64,000 nucleotides of DNA from Chloroflexota bacterium (GTDB lineage: Bacteria > Chloroflexota > Anaerolineae > J036 > Brachytrichaceae), in the NCBI GenBank assembly GCA_025354985.1, contig JANXLU010000055.1:1-64000 (forward strand), given 5' to 3'. Shown here piece by piece: positions 42,953-50,876 of this stretch. The notes under the pieces are model-generated. The model searched no databases and was not told the origin of the DNA. It worked only from the letters and a program-made list of their open reading frames with translations. Numbering within the stretch: position 1 is the first letter of the stretch; each line of letters opens with the position of its first letter. Both the position numbers and the translations under genes were made by a program.

Positions 42953-43516
42953 TTACGTGATTCCGGCAATGTGCGTGATCACGATCGAAAACAGATTGCG
43001 AATGCAATCCAGCATATCTCCGTCCAACCCTTCGGCCCGGGACGTAAACGCAATTCGGGTCTTTCCCTTGTACTCAAATATGCTCAGGTTGATATTGTCC
43101 AGTGGGATAGCTAGAAGCTGCTCCTGCAACATTGGTAGTCCCAGAATCATGGCGCCTTGCCTGGGCGTGGACGTTTCGCATGCGAAACGGCGGTCAAACG
43201 CTGGGTTGCCACCTGCCACATTGGTGGTGTTGCGCCGGTCCAGCGCAAGCGTGATCACGCCCGGCTTGGGTGTGCGGGTCGAGATGGCTAGGTCAGATGC
43301 GGTGCTTCCTCGCAAATCCGCGGTCACCTCCAGTTCGGCTTGATCACCGCTTACGGCATCGCCCGCGATGCGTTGGACGAGGCGTATCTCGTTCCCGCCC
43401 TGTCCCCACGTAACCTTGTGCGCAAAGCCGAAAAAACGATACGAGTACGCACCCCCGGCGCGATTGGCAAACGCCTTCATCAGATCACGGGTGGAAACCC
43501 TGGCTGTGACACCCAT
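42953..43516 (-). CDS. unknown protein in the WXG100 operon
   Basis: 187 aa, soluble, no signal peptide. A basic, beta-rich N-terminus (SYRFFGFAHKVTWGQGGNEI) is followed by alternating strands and by NPAFDRRFACETSTPRQGA and INLSIFEYKGKTRIAFTSRA, reminiscent in outline of the soluble part of DUF3137 proteins, which is not a firm match. The start codon comes 1 nt after the stop of the WXG100-domain gene and the next gene starts 27 nt after its stop, so all three form one transcript. It could be a chaperone, an immunity protein or a structural partner; none is supported by sequence. Confidence 0.7.
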   Translation of the reverse strand: MGVTARVSTRDLMKAFANRAGGAYSYRFFGFAHKVTWGQGGNEIRLVQRIAGDAVSGDQAELEVTADLRGSTASDLAISTRTPKPGVITLALDRRNTTNVAGGNPAFDRRFACETSTPRQGAMILGLPMLQEQLLAIPLDNINLSIFEYKGKTRIAFTSRAEGLDGDMLDCIRNLFSIVITHIAGIT

Positions 43517-43517
43517 G

Positions 43518-44492
43518 CTATTTCTTGGCGTCTCCGATGTTAAAGCCCACCGAAAACGGCCCCAACTTGATTTCGGTTTTCTTGCCCACTTGGAACCCCA
43601 GCTCCAGTTTTAGTCCAATCTCTCCCGAAACGCCCACGTTCCAACCCGCCACATTCACACCGGTTTCGGCTTTGGCCGAAATCAGGTTGACTCCCACTTT
43701 GCCACCCACGCTGCCGTCTTGATAGCCGACAAAGCCGGATGCGCTTAACGCCTTCGCCTCGACCCCGCCAGTCCAGCCAAGATCCCGATCACCCACCATG
43801 GCGCCTTCCACCTTCACCCGCCCGCCATACGCCTCGCCCGCCGCGCCCAGCATCCACTTGCCATTGATCTTGCGCAGGCCAACCCCGGCGGTTCCGCCGC
43901 CCAGCTCCCACTTTCCATGGTCGCTCGCAAATTTGTCGCTTTTTACTGCGCCACTGCCAAGATCTATGCCAAACTGCGGCGATTCGCCAGACGCCTGCTT
44001 GCCTTTGATTTTGAACGCCTTGCTGACGTGATCTATAACCCCGTCGATAAACGAGTTGCCGGTCGGCCCGGAACTGCCGCTCGTGCCCGAGCCGCTTGAG
44101 GCTACCGGACCGCCCGAGGGGGCAGAGCTTCCGCCGGTATTGGCGCCGCCTGAACCAGGAGAGTTGCCGGGCCCGCCGGGGTTTTGCTGGTTCCAGTCAA
44201 GGGCGCGTTTGGCTTCGAGTTCCGCACGGTGCATAACGGCACTCACCTGTTGCGTAATGGCCTGACCGGTCTCAAATGCTTGCGCCAAACGGTTAAGGCC
44301 GGGCAGCACCGTGCCCGACATTTCCTGGTAAAAGGCCTCCGCTCCTTTGCCCCGCCAGTCGCCATCCTGCAACACACCCATGTAGGTGGCGACGTCCTTG
44401 ATCAATTGACGCGTGGTTTGGCTTTGCGCGGCAAAATTGTGCGCAATTCGCCCCATCTCATCATAGTTGCATCGTATGCGTGGCGCCGCCAT
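43518..44492 (-). CDS. WXG100-domain protein with Gly-rich C-terminal domain
   Basis: 324 aa from ATG 44492 (MAAPRIRCNYDEMGRIA). The longer frame upstream is antisense to the S41 gene and is rejected. Residues about 5-100 are an ESAT-6/WXG100 helical hairpin, with DGDWRGKGAEAFYQEMSGTV, where DWRGKG stands for the W-x-G turn. A linker of Gly/Ser/Pro (about 105-150) leads to a C-terminal domain (about 150-324) of repeated Gly-rich beta segments: GKWMLGAAGEAYGGRVKVEG, SASGFVGYQDGSVGGKVGVN and VAGWNVGVSGEIGLKLELGF. No known toxin motif is visible there. Proteins of this type are usually secreted by ESX/T7SS; no EccC-like ATPase or membrane component lies in the window. No signal peptide. Confidence 0.78.
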   Translation of the reverse strand: MAAPRIRCNYDEMGRIAHNFAAQSQTTRQLIKDVATYMGVLQDGDWRGKGAEAFYQEMSGTVLPGLNRLAQAFETGQAITQQVSAVMHRAELEAKRALDWNQQNPGGPGNSPGSGGANTGGSSAPSGGPVASSGSGTSGSSGPTGNSFIDGVIDHVSKAFKIKGKQASGESPQFGIDLGSGAVKSDKFASDHGKWELGGGTAGVGLRKINGKWMLGAAGEAYGGRVKVEGAMVGDRDLGWTGGVEAKALSASGFVGYQDGSVGGKVGVNLISAKAETGVNVAGWNVGVSGEIGLKLELGFQVGKKTEIKLGPFSVGFNIGDAKK

Positions 44493-44537
44493 ATTCTGCG
44501 TGGATTTTAGCAGTTCTCCAACCGCTAAAATCGTCAA

Positions 44538-46613
44538 ATGACGATCACACCGCGCTTGATCACAATCGCCGCGATTGCCCTGTGCGCATGCACCCAAAAA
44601 CCGGCTGAACCGCCCGCCACCATTGCGGTGCCCCTGGCTACCACTGTGCCGTCGCCGGCGCCGCAACCATCCGTGTCCCCGGTGGCGACCGCCGCCCCGC
44701 CACCGTCTGCACCAACCCCGGTCATCGTCGCGGTAACCCAACCCTCTTTCTTTACCGGTGCGTTCACCTATACCAACGACATCGTCGCCAAGCGTTTTGC
44801 CGATTACGCAGTGGGCATGATCGATCTGGCCGGTTTTGTTCACCGCGATGAAAACTACGAGATAGCGGTCGATGGCCAAAACCTGGGGTTTATGAAGTTT
44901 GACACAAAGGCCAAGACCGGGACCTATCGCCTGCAACCACCCCTCGAGCCGCGCGCGCAACTGGTCGATGTGGATAACAATGGGCGCGCCGACACCGGGG
45001 TGCAGGTGTTTGGTTTGTCATTTTGGGGCAACCGCGCCGGTGGCCCCTATGGCGAGGGTGACGACAAACGCTTTGGCTGGCCCGGTTACCTGACCTCGTA
45101 TGTGCTTGACCCCGAGGACGACGAGGTGATCGGTGGAAAAATAATCGTCTGGGCGCCGGATGGCCACCAATCCATTCCGAGCGGGTTTGGTCCGGATAAA
45201 AAATTGTTCACCGCCGATGACCCGGTTATGTCCATCCCCGCCGGTTACAGTGTGATCGATCTGGATCAAAGCCCGTTTGCCATCATCCGGGAACATGAGG
45301 CGCACCTGCAACTGTTTGAACCGCGCGACCTCGCGATCAAGGACTACGCCACTCTGGGCTACGTCGCGGCGTTTGACAACTCTTTTGCTCAAATGCGCAA
45401 GGAATACGCGTTCAACGGCATCCCGGGCAAGGCGCCGGATTGGGATGGCCTGGCTGCAACCATTCGACCATTGGTGGTCAAGGCCGAGCTTGACAAGAGC
45501 CCCGACGCATACTATGCCGCCATTGTCCGGTTCATCAGCGCGTTTAAGGACGGGCACACCGGATCAAGCGCGGGAAAGCTGGTTGGCAAGGCTTTTTTGG
45601 CAGAGTTTGGCGGCGGTTTTGGCTTGATTCTGCGCGAGCTGGACGACAAGCGTGTGATTGTGCGCGATGTCATCTCAAACAGCGTGGCCGCGCGGGCCGG
45701 GATCGAGCGGGGCACGGTCATTCTGTCGGTTGATGGTGTGCCGGTGGGCGAGGCCATCGGCAAGGTGCGCCCGTTTGACGAGACATTTTCAAGCCCGTGG
45801 GCGGAGCGGGCTGAACAGGTGCGCTATGTTGCGCGCACCCGGCAGGGTGGCGCACGGACGTTCGAATTCCAAACCCGCGGGCAGGGGCTCAAGCGCGTTA
45901 CCCTGCAAAGCGCGGTCGAGTTTGACAGCATCTTTGATGATGTGGATGCCGAGCAGGCCGGTGATGTGGCGCTGCCCGTCGAGTTCAAGCTCTTGCCAGG
46001 CGGGGCCGGTTACCTGCGGATAAATTCGAGTAATGATGATCTTGAACTCAGCTATCGGCTCATCCGTCGCGCGTTTGAAAATTTTGAAACCGCAAAGGTG
46101 CCGGGCGTCATCATCGACCTGCGCCGCAATGGCGGCGGCACCGGGCTTGGGATTGCCCGGTTCTTGATCACCAGTCCACTGCAGCCGGAAGGCATTCGCT
46201 CGTTGTATTACAACGACAAGACCGGAAAGTTTGAGGACCCCAGCCGTTCAAAGCCGATGCCACTCACACCAAGCGAGCGCACGTTTGGTTTTAAGAAGCT
46301 CGCCGTGCTGGTCGGGCGCGAGTGCGCCAGCGCGTGCGAGGCCGAGGCGTATGAACTCAGCCGTGTTCCGGGAATGCAGGTTATCGGTTTTACACCCACG
46401 GCGGGCGTATATGCCGAGGTGGCGCGTGGCCGCTATAAACTGCCCGAAGACATAACCGTGCAAATGCCCACCGGACGTAGTGAGTGGCCGGATGGCAGGC
46501 TTTTCCTTGAAGGCGTCGGGGTTCCGCCGACGATTCGCGTTCCAATCGATGAGACAACCGCGCTAAGCCGCGAAGATGTGGTTCTGCGGGTGGCGGAAGG
46601 AGTGATTAAATAG
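44538..46613 (+). CDS. S41 family peptidase lipoprotein with PDZ domain
   Basis: 691 aa. Lipobox LCAC with Cys18, then a PT/AP-rich linker to about residue 70. A middle domain of about 200 residues (VDVDNNGRADTGVQVFG etc.) precedes a helical region around 280-360, a PDZ-like part (GLILRELDDKRVIVRDVISN, AARAGIERGTVILSVDGVPV) and the tail-protease domain: VPGVIIDLRRNGGGTGLGIA and LVGRECASACEAEAYELSRV, giving the catalytic Ser598. Length is greater than common CtpA proteins because of the N-terminal domain. Exported and membrane-anchored, it should cut C-terminal tails of envelope proteins. It is divergent from the WXG100 gene (45 nt) and followed by PrsW (4-nt gap). Confidence 0.9.
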   Translation: MTITPRLITIAAIALCACTQKPAEPPATIAVPLATTVPSPAPQPSVSPVATAAPPPSAPTPVIVAVTQPSFFTGAFTYTNDIVAKRFADYAVGMIDLAGFVHRDENYEIAVDGQNLGFMKFDTKAKTGTYRLQPPLEPRAQLVDVDNNGRADTGVQVFGLSFWGNRAGGPYGEGDDKRFGWPGYLTSYVLDPEDDEVIGGKIIVWAPDGHQSIPSGFGPDKKLFTADDPVMSIPAGYSVIDLDQSPFAIIREHEAHLQLFEPRDLAIKDYATLGYVAAFDNSFAQMRKEYAFNGIPGKAPDWDGLAATIRPLVVKAELDKSPDAYYAAIVRFISAFKDGHTGSSAGKLVGKAFLAEFGGGFGLILRELDDKRVIVRDVISNSVAARAGIERGTVILSVDGVPVGEAIGKVRPFDETFSSPWAERAEQVRYVARTRQGGARTFEFQTRGQGLKRVTLQSAVEFDSIFDDVDAEQAGDVALPVEFKLLPGGAGYLRINSSNDDLELSYRLIRRAFENFETAKVPGVIIDLRRNGGGTGLGIARFLITSPLQPEGIRSLYYNDKTGKFEDPSRSKPMPLTPSERTFGFKKLAVLVGRECASACEAEAYELSRVPGMQVIGFTPTAGVYAEVARGRYKLPEDITVQMPTGRSEWPDGRLFLEGVGVPPTIRVPIDETTALSREDVVLRVAEGVIK

Positions 46614-46617
46614 CATC

Positions 46618-47568
46618 ATGTTGTGGCTCCTGACCCCGTTTGCGGTGGCCATCCCCACGTACCTGTATCTGCGCGTGATCCTGCAGGTGGATCGCTTTGA
46701 GCGCGAGCCGCTCTCCTACTTGTTGGGTGCGTTTTTGTGGGGTGCGTTGCCAGCCGTGATCTTTGCGCTGGGTGCCGAGGCAATTTTCGGCGCAATTTCG
46801 GATCTCGTATTTGGCAAAAACGCGGGCGGCGGCTTTATCCAGTCTGCGGTCATCGCCCCTATCGTGGAAGAACTTCTCAAGGCCCTTGCCGTGTTGGCCG
46901 TCTACCTGTGGCGCAAGCGCGAATTTGACGGCTGGGTGGATGGTCTGGTGTATGGGGCCACGGTTGGGTTTGGCTTCGCCTATGTTGAGAATATTCTGTA
47001 TATTGCGGGGACCGCCACCGTGAGCGAATGGATCAGCCTGTTCGTGCTGCGGGTGGTCATCCTGGGCTTTATGCATGGGTTCTGGACGTCGCTGACCGGG
47101 ATCGGCTTTGGCATCGCGCGCTTTCGCACCAGCATATTTGAACATGTGCTTTTCCCGCTGGCCGGCTTGCTGGGTGCCGTCCTGCTGCACATGACGCACA
47201 ATGGTGCGCTGGCGTTGAGTGAGTCGGTCAACAACGGCTTTATTCTGTTCAGCGCGTTTGCCTACGTCTTGATGATTGTGCTTATGCTCGCGCTGGGGCG
47301 TATCTCAAAGCGTGAGGAACAACGCACCATGCGGCGTTTCCTTTTGGACGAGGTTGGCGTTTCGTTGACCCCGGCCACCTATGCGTTTTTGTGTGGCGAG
47401 AGCAAGTTTCAGGGCGTGCCCACACCGCCGGCCAACCGCAGGGTGACCCAGTGCGCTGCCGAGCTCGCCCAAAAGAAGCGTCAGGCCCTGTTCCGTCCGG
47501 ATGGTGCAACGCTCAATCAAATCGGCGCCTTGCGCAACCGTCTGGCCGAGCTGGCAGCCCACAGTTGA
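46618..47568 (+). CDS. PrsW-family intramembrane metalloprotease
   Basis: 316 aa with seven or eight membrane helices. The catalytic motifs are the EExxK of VIAPIVEELLKALAVLA, the Glu-rich ENILYI and a His in MHGFWTSLTGIGFGIARF and LLHMTHNGALALS. PrsW proteases cut anti-sigma factors or other single-pass proteins within the membrane. A soluble C-terminal tail of about 85 residues follows the last helix (SKREEQRTMRRFLLDEVGVS, then ESKFQGVPTPPANRRVTQCA). It begins 4 nt after the S41 gene, so the two proteases are likely co-transcribed. No anti-sigma factor gene is near. Part of its 3' end is duplicated at about 47740-47860. Confidence 0.9.
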   Translation: MLWLLTPFAVAIPTYLYLRVILQVDRFEREPLSYLLGAFLWGALPAVIFALGAEAIFGAISDLVFGKNAGGGFIQSAVIAPIVEELLKALAVLAVYLWRKREFDGWVDGLVYGATVGFGFAYVENILYIAGTATVSEWISLFVLRVVILGFMHGFWTSLTGIGFGIARFRTSIFEHVLFPLAGLLGAVLLHMTHNGALALSESVNNGFILFSAFAYVLMIVLMLALGRISKREEQRTMRRFLLDEVGVSLTPATYAFLCGESKFQGVPTPPANRRVTQCAAELAQKKRQALFRPDGATLNQIGALRNRLAELAAHS

Positions 47569-47594
47569 ATGGTTTTTTGCCCTCGTCACAAGCG

Positions 47595-47700
47595 GTCCGG
47601 GCGGTCATCTATACGAGGACGGAAACCTTAATGGACGCTTTGACAGCGGGGAAAGCGGCTTCTACTACCTAAACACCAGCATCACGCTCAGCGCCACGGA
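47595..47700 (+). pseudogene. fragment of a secreted Ig-like or calcium-repeat protein
   Basis: The frame reads GGHLYEDGNLNGRFDSGESG and then YYLNTSITLSATDGSSG. The EDGNLNGRFDSGE part fits the D-x-N-x-N-G-x-x-D-x-G-E calcium-binding pattern of SdrD-type repeats, and NTSITLSATDGSSG resembles the start of bacterial Ig-like repeats. No start or stop fits a whole gene. A similar motif (FFDRNGNGLRDTVED) occurs in the last gene of the window. Confidence 0.45.
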
Positions 47701-47739
47701 TGGTTCATCCGGATCACGCCTTCCGGCGCTGCCCGTACC

Positions 47740-47860
47740 AGGGCGCACCCACACGGCCGGCCAACCGAAAGGTCACAAAGTATGCCGCCGAGCTCGCCCA
47801 AAAGAAAAGTCAGGCCCTGTTCCGTATGGATGCGGCAACCCTGACTCAAATCGGTGCGCT
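47740..47860 (+). pseudogene. partial duplicate of the prsW 3' end
   Basis: The sequence translates to APTRPANRKVTKYAAELAQ, then KKSQALFRMDAATLTQIGAL, against VPTPPANRRVTQCAAELAQ and KKRQALFRPDGATLNQIGAL in the intact PrsW tail at about 47415-47530. The two DNA stretches match over about 115 nt with scattered substitutions. It is an old partial copy; nothing before it resembles the membrane part of PrsW. Confidence 0.85.
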
Positions 47861-48351
47861 GATGTGGGGCTCGCTGTTGCTCCGCCATCCGCTGGTCCGG
47901 GTGGCGACGTCGTCACGCGGCTCTTACAAAATCTAGCGCATGCGGCGTTACACGACCATGTTTGCTTCGCCTCCACCATCAGCGGGCGTGAACTGCGTTA
48001 CGCCTGAATTGACAGACCAGCTACCCGGCGTCGTTCTTTCCGTGATTCATCAGCCGGGTTCATTTAAACCAGGTGATCTGTACCAGCGCGTGGCGGTACG
48101 CTGGCCGGTTGTCAACCAGTCTCGCATGGTTGCGGCCCGCTCACCCGTTTATCCGGCTGTTCTCATCGCGCGCTAATGGTGGTTCGCCTTGCCTGACTCT
48201 GGGCTACAACGGGTTACATCCGTCATGCCGTGCGGGTGACCGGAGGCAATGGATACCCGGTCGCAACGTGGATACGATTCCTGCAACAGGTGCAGTTCCT
48301 GAACATGACAATGAAGTTTGCCCTTCAGAAAATTGTGCCAAGAGGAAGATC

Positions 48352-49230
48352 ATGAACACGCGCAGTACTACATCTCACGAGAAGTCCATTCGCGCCCCTG
48401 CCATAGCGGGCCAAAAGAACATGTTGCGGCGGGCCATGGTGGGCATATGCTCGGCCTCTGTGATTGCGGTAGCAGTGGTTTCGCCGGCCTATGCGGCGAG
48501 TGATCAGTATGGAAGGGCTTCCGCCGGCTGTACACCGTATACGGTGCGCTACGGAGACTATCTTTCCCGGATTGCGGCGCAGTTCGGCACCTCGGTTAGC
48601 GCGATCATGCGATCGAACTATTTGAATGGCACGTGGATCTACCCAGGGCAGCAATTGTGCGTTCCACAGTTTTCGGGTGTCGGCTATTTCCGTGGCAACC
48701 AGGACCCCGGGTTTGCCGGCAACGTCGGCTTCAATGGTTCGGTTGGGTTTAATCAGGATTATCGTGGACGCGGCAGGTTTCGCTCAAATCGGTTTGACCA
48801 CTATCGCAATTTCAACTACGCATCAGGCGCCAACCAGCCGGTCCAAAATTCATCCAACGGGAACTGGTTTGCGGAATACTTCAACAACACCGGCCTTTCG
48901 GGCTCCCCGGCATACAGTGCTAATGTGCAGGCCGTAAATTTTAACTGGGTGACCGGTTCGCCAAACCCGGCGGTCCAGGTGGACGGCTTCTCTGCGCGCT
49001 TTACAACGCGACAATACTTTAATGCCGCAACCTACACCTTTACCGGAGGCGCCGACGATGGCATCCGGGTATATGTAGACGGCAATCTCATCATCGACCA
49101 GTGGCACGATGAGAGCTTCACCAACTATTCCGCCAACGTCACTTTGGCCGCCGGTGGCCACGACGTGCGGGTTGAGTATTACGAGAACACAAATTTCGCA
49201 GGCGTTCAGCTCACCTGGCAGCAGCAGTAA
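48352..49230 (+). CDS. secreted LysM and PA14 domain protein
   Basis: 292 aa from ATG 48352 with AGAGGAAG 5-10 nt before it; the long frame upstream is rejected. A signal peptide ends near residue 48 (AVVSPAYAASD), after a longer N-region than usual. LysM domain (about 60-103): YTVRYGDYLSRIAAQFGTSV then YPGQQLCVP. A Gly/Asn/Phe/Arg-rich linker (about 105-160) leads to a PA14-like domain (about 165-292): WFAEYFNNTGLSGSPAYSAN, FTGGADDGIRVYVDGNLIID, and HDVRVEYYENTNFAGVQLTW. LysM binds peptidoglycan or chitin-type glycans; PA14 domains bind carbohydrates. Likely a cell-surface adhesive or glycan-binding protein. A strong terminator follows. Confidence 0.9.
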   Translation: MNTRSTTSHEKSIRAPAIAGQKNMLRRAMVGICSASVIAVAVVSPAYAASDQYGRASAGCTPYTVRYGDYLSRIAAQFGTSVSAIMRSNYLNGTWIYPGQQLCVPQFSGVGYFRGNQDPGFAGNVGFNGSVGFNQDYRGRGRFRSNRFDHYRNFNYASGANQPVQNSSNGNWFAEYFNNTGLSGSPAYSANVQAVNFNWVTGSPNPAVQVDGFSARFTTRQYFNAATYTFTGGADDGIRVYVDGNLIIDQWHDESFTNYSANVTLAAGGHDVRVEYYENTNFAGVQLTWQQQ

Positions 49231-49255
49231 TCGAATCGGCGCATACAGAAATAGG

Positions 49256-49295
49256 ACGGTGCCGGGGACAACTTTGTCCCCGGCACCGTTTTGTT
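49256..49295 (+). terminator. 16-bp hairpin terminator
   Basis: ACGGTGCCGGGGACAA (49256-49271), a 2-nt loop, and its exact complement (49274-49289), followed by TTTTGTTT. It lies 26 nt after the LysM-PA14 gene stop. Confidence 0.92.
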
Positions 49296-49581
49296 TGGCC
49301 CCGATTTGTTTCCAAGCACAGCCTGACGGAACCGCCGCCGCAGCTTCCCGGGGTGGCGCTCGTCGTGCCGGTGGCCAGGCCTTTGCGGGCACAAGGTTGT
49401 CACAGCAGCTCATGCTCATGTCGATGCATGTCACGGCATTTCTGATCAGCATTGTGTTGTTAACCATGGCATTGAAGCCCGGGGGAAAGCGCGCAAGCGC
49501 TGCGTAATTGGCAAAGTGTTACAAAAACGAAACACAATCATGACGTTTACGCTAACACGCGCGATGTAAAACGAGGTCACC
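49296..49581. other. intergenic, nothing recognised
   Basis: About 290 nt between the terminator and the HtrA gene. A plus-strand frame ends in a hydrophobic stretch (MHVTAFLISIVLLTMALKPG, 49420-49507), which has no ribosome-binding site of note and is too weak to call. An AT-rich stretch (49508-49560) just before the HtrA gene probably carries its promoter. Confidence 0.4.
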
Positions 49582-50802
49582 ATGAAAACACTTCAAACAT
49601 CCGGCGCGTTGATTGCAACAGCCGTCATTTCAGTCCTGGTCGCGGCGTGCAAGGCACCTACGACAGCCTCGACGTTTGGCAGCGTGGTTGTCTCAACCAG
49701 CGCTCAGAATGTCAAAAGCAGCGATACCGCTCCGGCCAGCGCCGTTGTGCCGCAGAAACAGATCGACGCCGGTGCTGCATCCGCGGTCGCCGGCCTCGCC
49801 GCATATCAAACCGCGCTCGAAGACATCTATCAGCGCGTCAACCCGTCGGTCGTGCACATCAATGTGTCGTCCGCCAGTGCCCAGGGCAATGGCAGCGGGT
49901 CTGGTTTCATATGGGACGCGCAGGGTCATATTGTGACCAATAATCATGTCGTGAGCGGCATGGATAAGATCAGCGTGGTCTTTAGCGATGGATCGTCTGC
50001 CGTGGCCAAAGTGGTTGGCACCGATCCCGACAGTGATCTTGCGGTTATTCAAGTCGCCAAACCAAACCGGTCGTTTGCACCCGTAACACTTGCTGATTCG
50101 ACGCGAGCCCGGGTGGGGCAATTTGCGATTGCCATCGGTAGTCCATTTGGCGAGCGCGGCACCATGACTACCGGGATCATTAGCGCGCTTGGCCGCACAT
50201 TTGCCGAGACCGCGGCCGCGCCTGGCAGGGCGCCGGGCTACAGCCTGCCAGATATGATCCAAACCGATGCGGCCATCAATCCCGGTAATTCGGGTGGCGT
50301 GCTCGTCGACGCCGCTGGTCAGGTATTGGGTGTGACCGCTGCAATTGAGTCACCGGTTCGTGCCTCCTCGGGTGTTGGATTCGTAATTCCTTCAGTGATC
50401 GTCGGCAAGGTTGTTCCATCGTTGATTGCCAACGGTTCCTACGAGCACACCTGGCTTGGTATCAGCGGTGCCACGCTGAATTCCGAGGATGCTGTCGCAA
50501 ATGGATTGGAGTCAGACCAACGCGGTGTCATAGTCGCCACCGTGACCAAGGGTGGACCAGCGGATAGCGCCGGTCTTGTGGGTGCCACCCGGTCGACCGG
50601 CGGCAATGCCGGCGCCAATCATGGTGGGGGTGACATCATCACCGCCATCGACGGTCGTCCTGTGACCCAGTTTGAGGATGTGATGACCTATCTGGCCAGA
50701 AACACAGTTGTTGGACAAAGCATCACATTGGATGTGCTTCGCAACGGAGCGCCCCAGCAGGCAACGCTCACCCTGTCCGCGAGGCCGAAGACCGCGGGTT
50801 AA
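49582..50802 (+). CDS. HtrA/DegP-type serine protease lipoprotein
   Basis: 406 aa. Lipobox VAAC with Cys23, a short linker, then the trypsin-like domain: SGSGFIWDAQGHIVTNNHVV with His122, DPDSDLAVIQV with Asp152 and INPGNSGGVLVDAAGQVLGV with Ser237. One PDZ domain follows (about 290-395; GVIVATVTKGGPADSAGL and DIITAIDGRPVTQFEDVM). The triad is complete. The protein is exported, anchored and probably degrades or refolds damaged envelope proteins. It stands alone with a promoter region of its own; a GAGGTCACC lies directly before the ATG. Confidence 0.95.
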   Translation: MKTLQTSGALIATAVISVLVAACKAPTTASTFGSVVVSTSAQNVKSSDTAPASAVVPQKQIDAGAASAVAGLAAYQTALEDIYQRVNPSVVHINVSSASAQGNGSGSGFIWDAQGHIVTNNHVVSGMDKISVVFSDGSSAVAKVVGTDPDSDLAVIQVAKPNRSFAPVTLADSTRARVGQFAIAIGSPFGERGTMTTGIISALGRTFAETAAAPGRAPGYSLPDMIQTDAAINPGNSGGVLVDAAGQVLGVTAAIESPVRASSGVGFVIPSVIVGKVVPSLIANGSYEHTWLGISGATLNSEDAVANGLESDQRGVIVATVTKGGPADSAGLVGATRSTGGNAGANHGGGDIITAIDGRPVTQFEDVMTYLARNTVVGQSITLDVLRNGAPQQATLTLSARPKTAG

Positions 50803-50876
50803 GCCGGCGCGTTTGGCTCATTCGTTTGGCTCAGTGGCGGTTTGCAGATTTGGCAAACCGCCACTAAAATGTTTCC

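Larger units (their letters stand above)
47569..48351 (+). other. gene-remnant region between prsW and the LysM-PA14 gene
   Basis: 783 bases without an intact gene. In order: a fragment of a secreted protein (47595-47700), a partial copy of the prsW 3' end (about 47740-47860), a plus-strand frame that reads VVTRLLQNLAHAALHDHVCF and then ends at a TGA near 48007, a 78-codon frame (47940-48176) ending SPVYPAVLIAR with no recognised family, and about 175 nt with no feature except the ribosome-binding site of the next gene. The mixture of truncated pieces in different frames indicates gene decay after duplication or recombination. Confidence 0.7.

Noticed and set aside
44493-44960. N-terminal extension of the WXG100 frame
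   Set aside because: The part upstream of ATG 44492 lies antisense to the S41 lipoprotein gene and is a Gly/Arg-rich shadow of its PT/AP linker.
47940-48176. 78-codon plus-strand frame as an independent gene
   Set aside because: It has no SD and no family match and lies among other gene fragments; it is listed as part of the remnant region.
48073-48351. Upstream extension of the LysM-PA14 frame
   Set aside because: The stretch has no signal-peptide character and the ATG at 48352 has a good SD (AGAGGAAG).
49417-49507. Small hydrophobic peptide MHVTAFLISIVLLTMALKPG
   Set aside because: It lies in a longer frame with no start signal and no ribosome-binding site; one hydrophobic run is not enough to call a gene.
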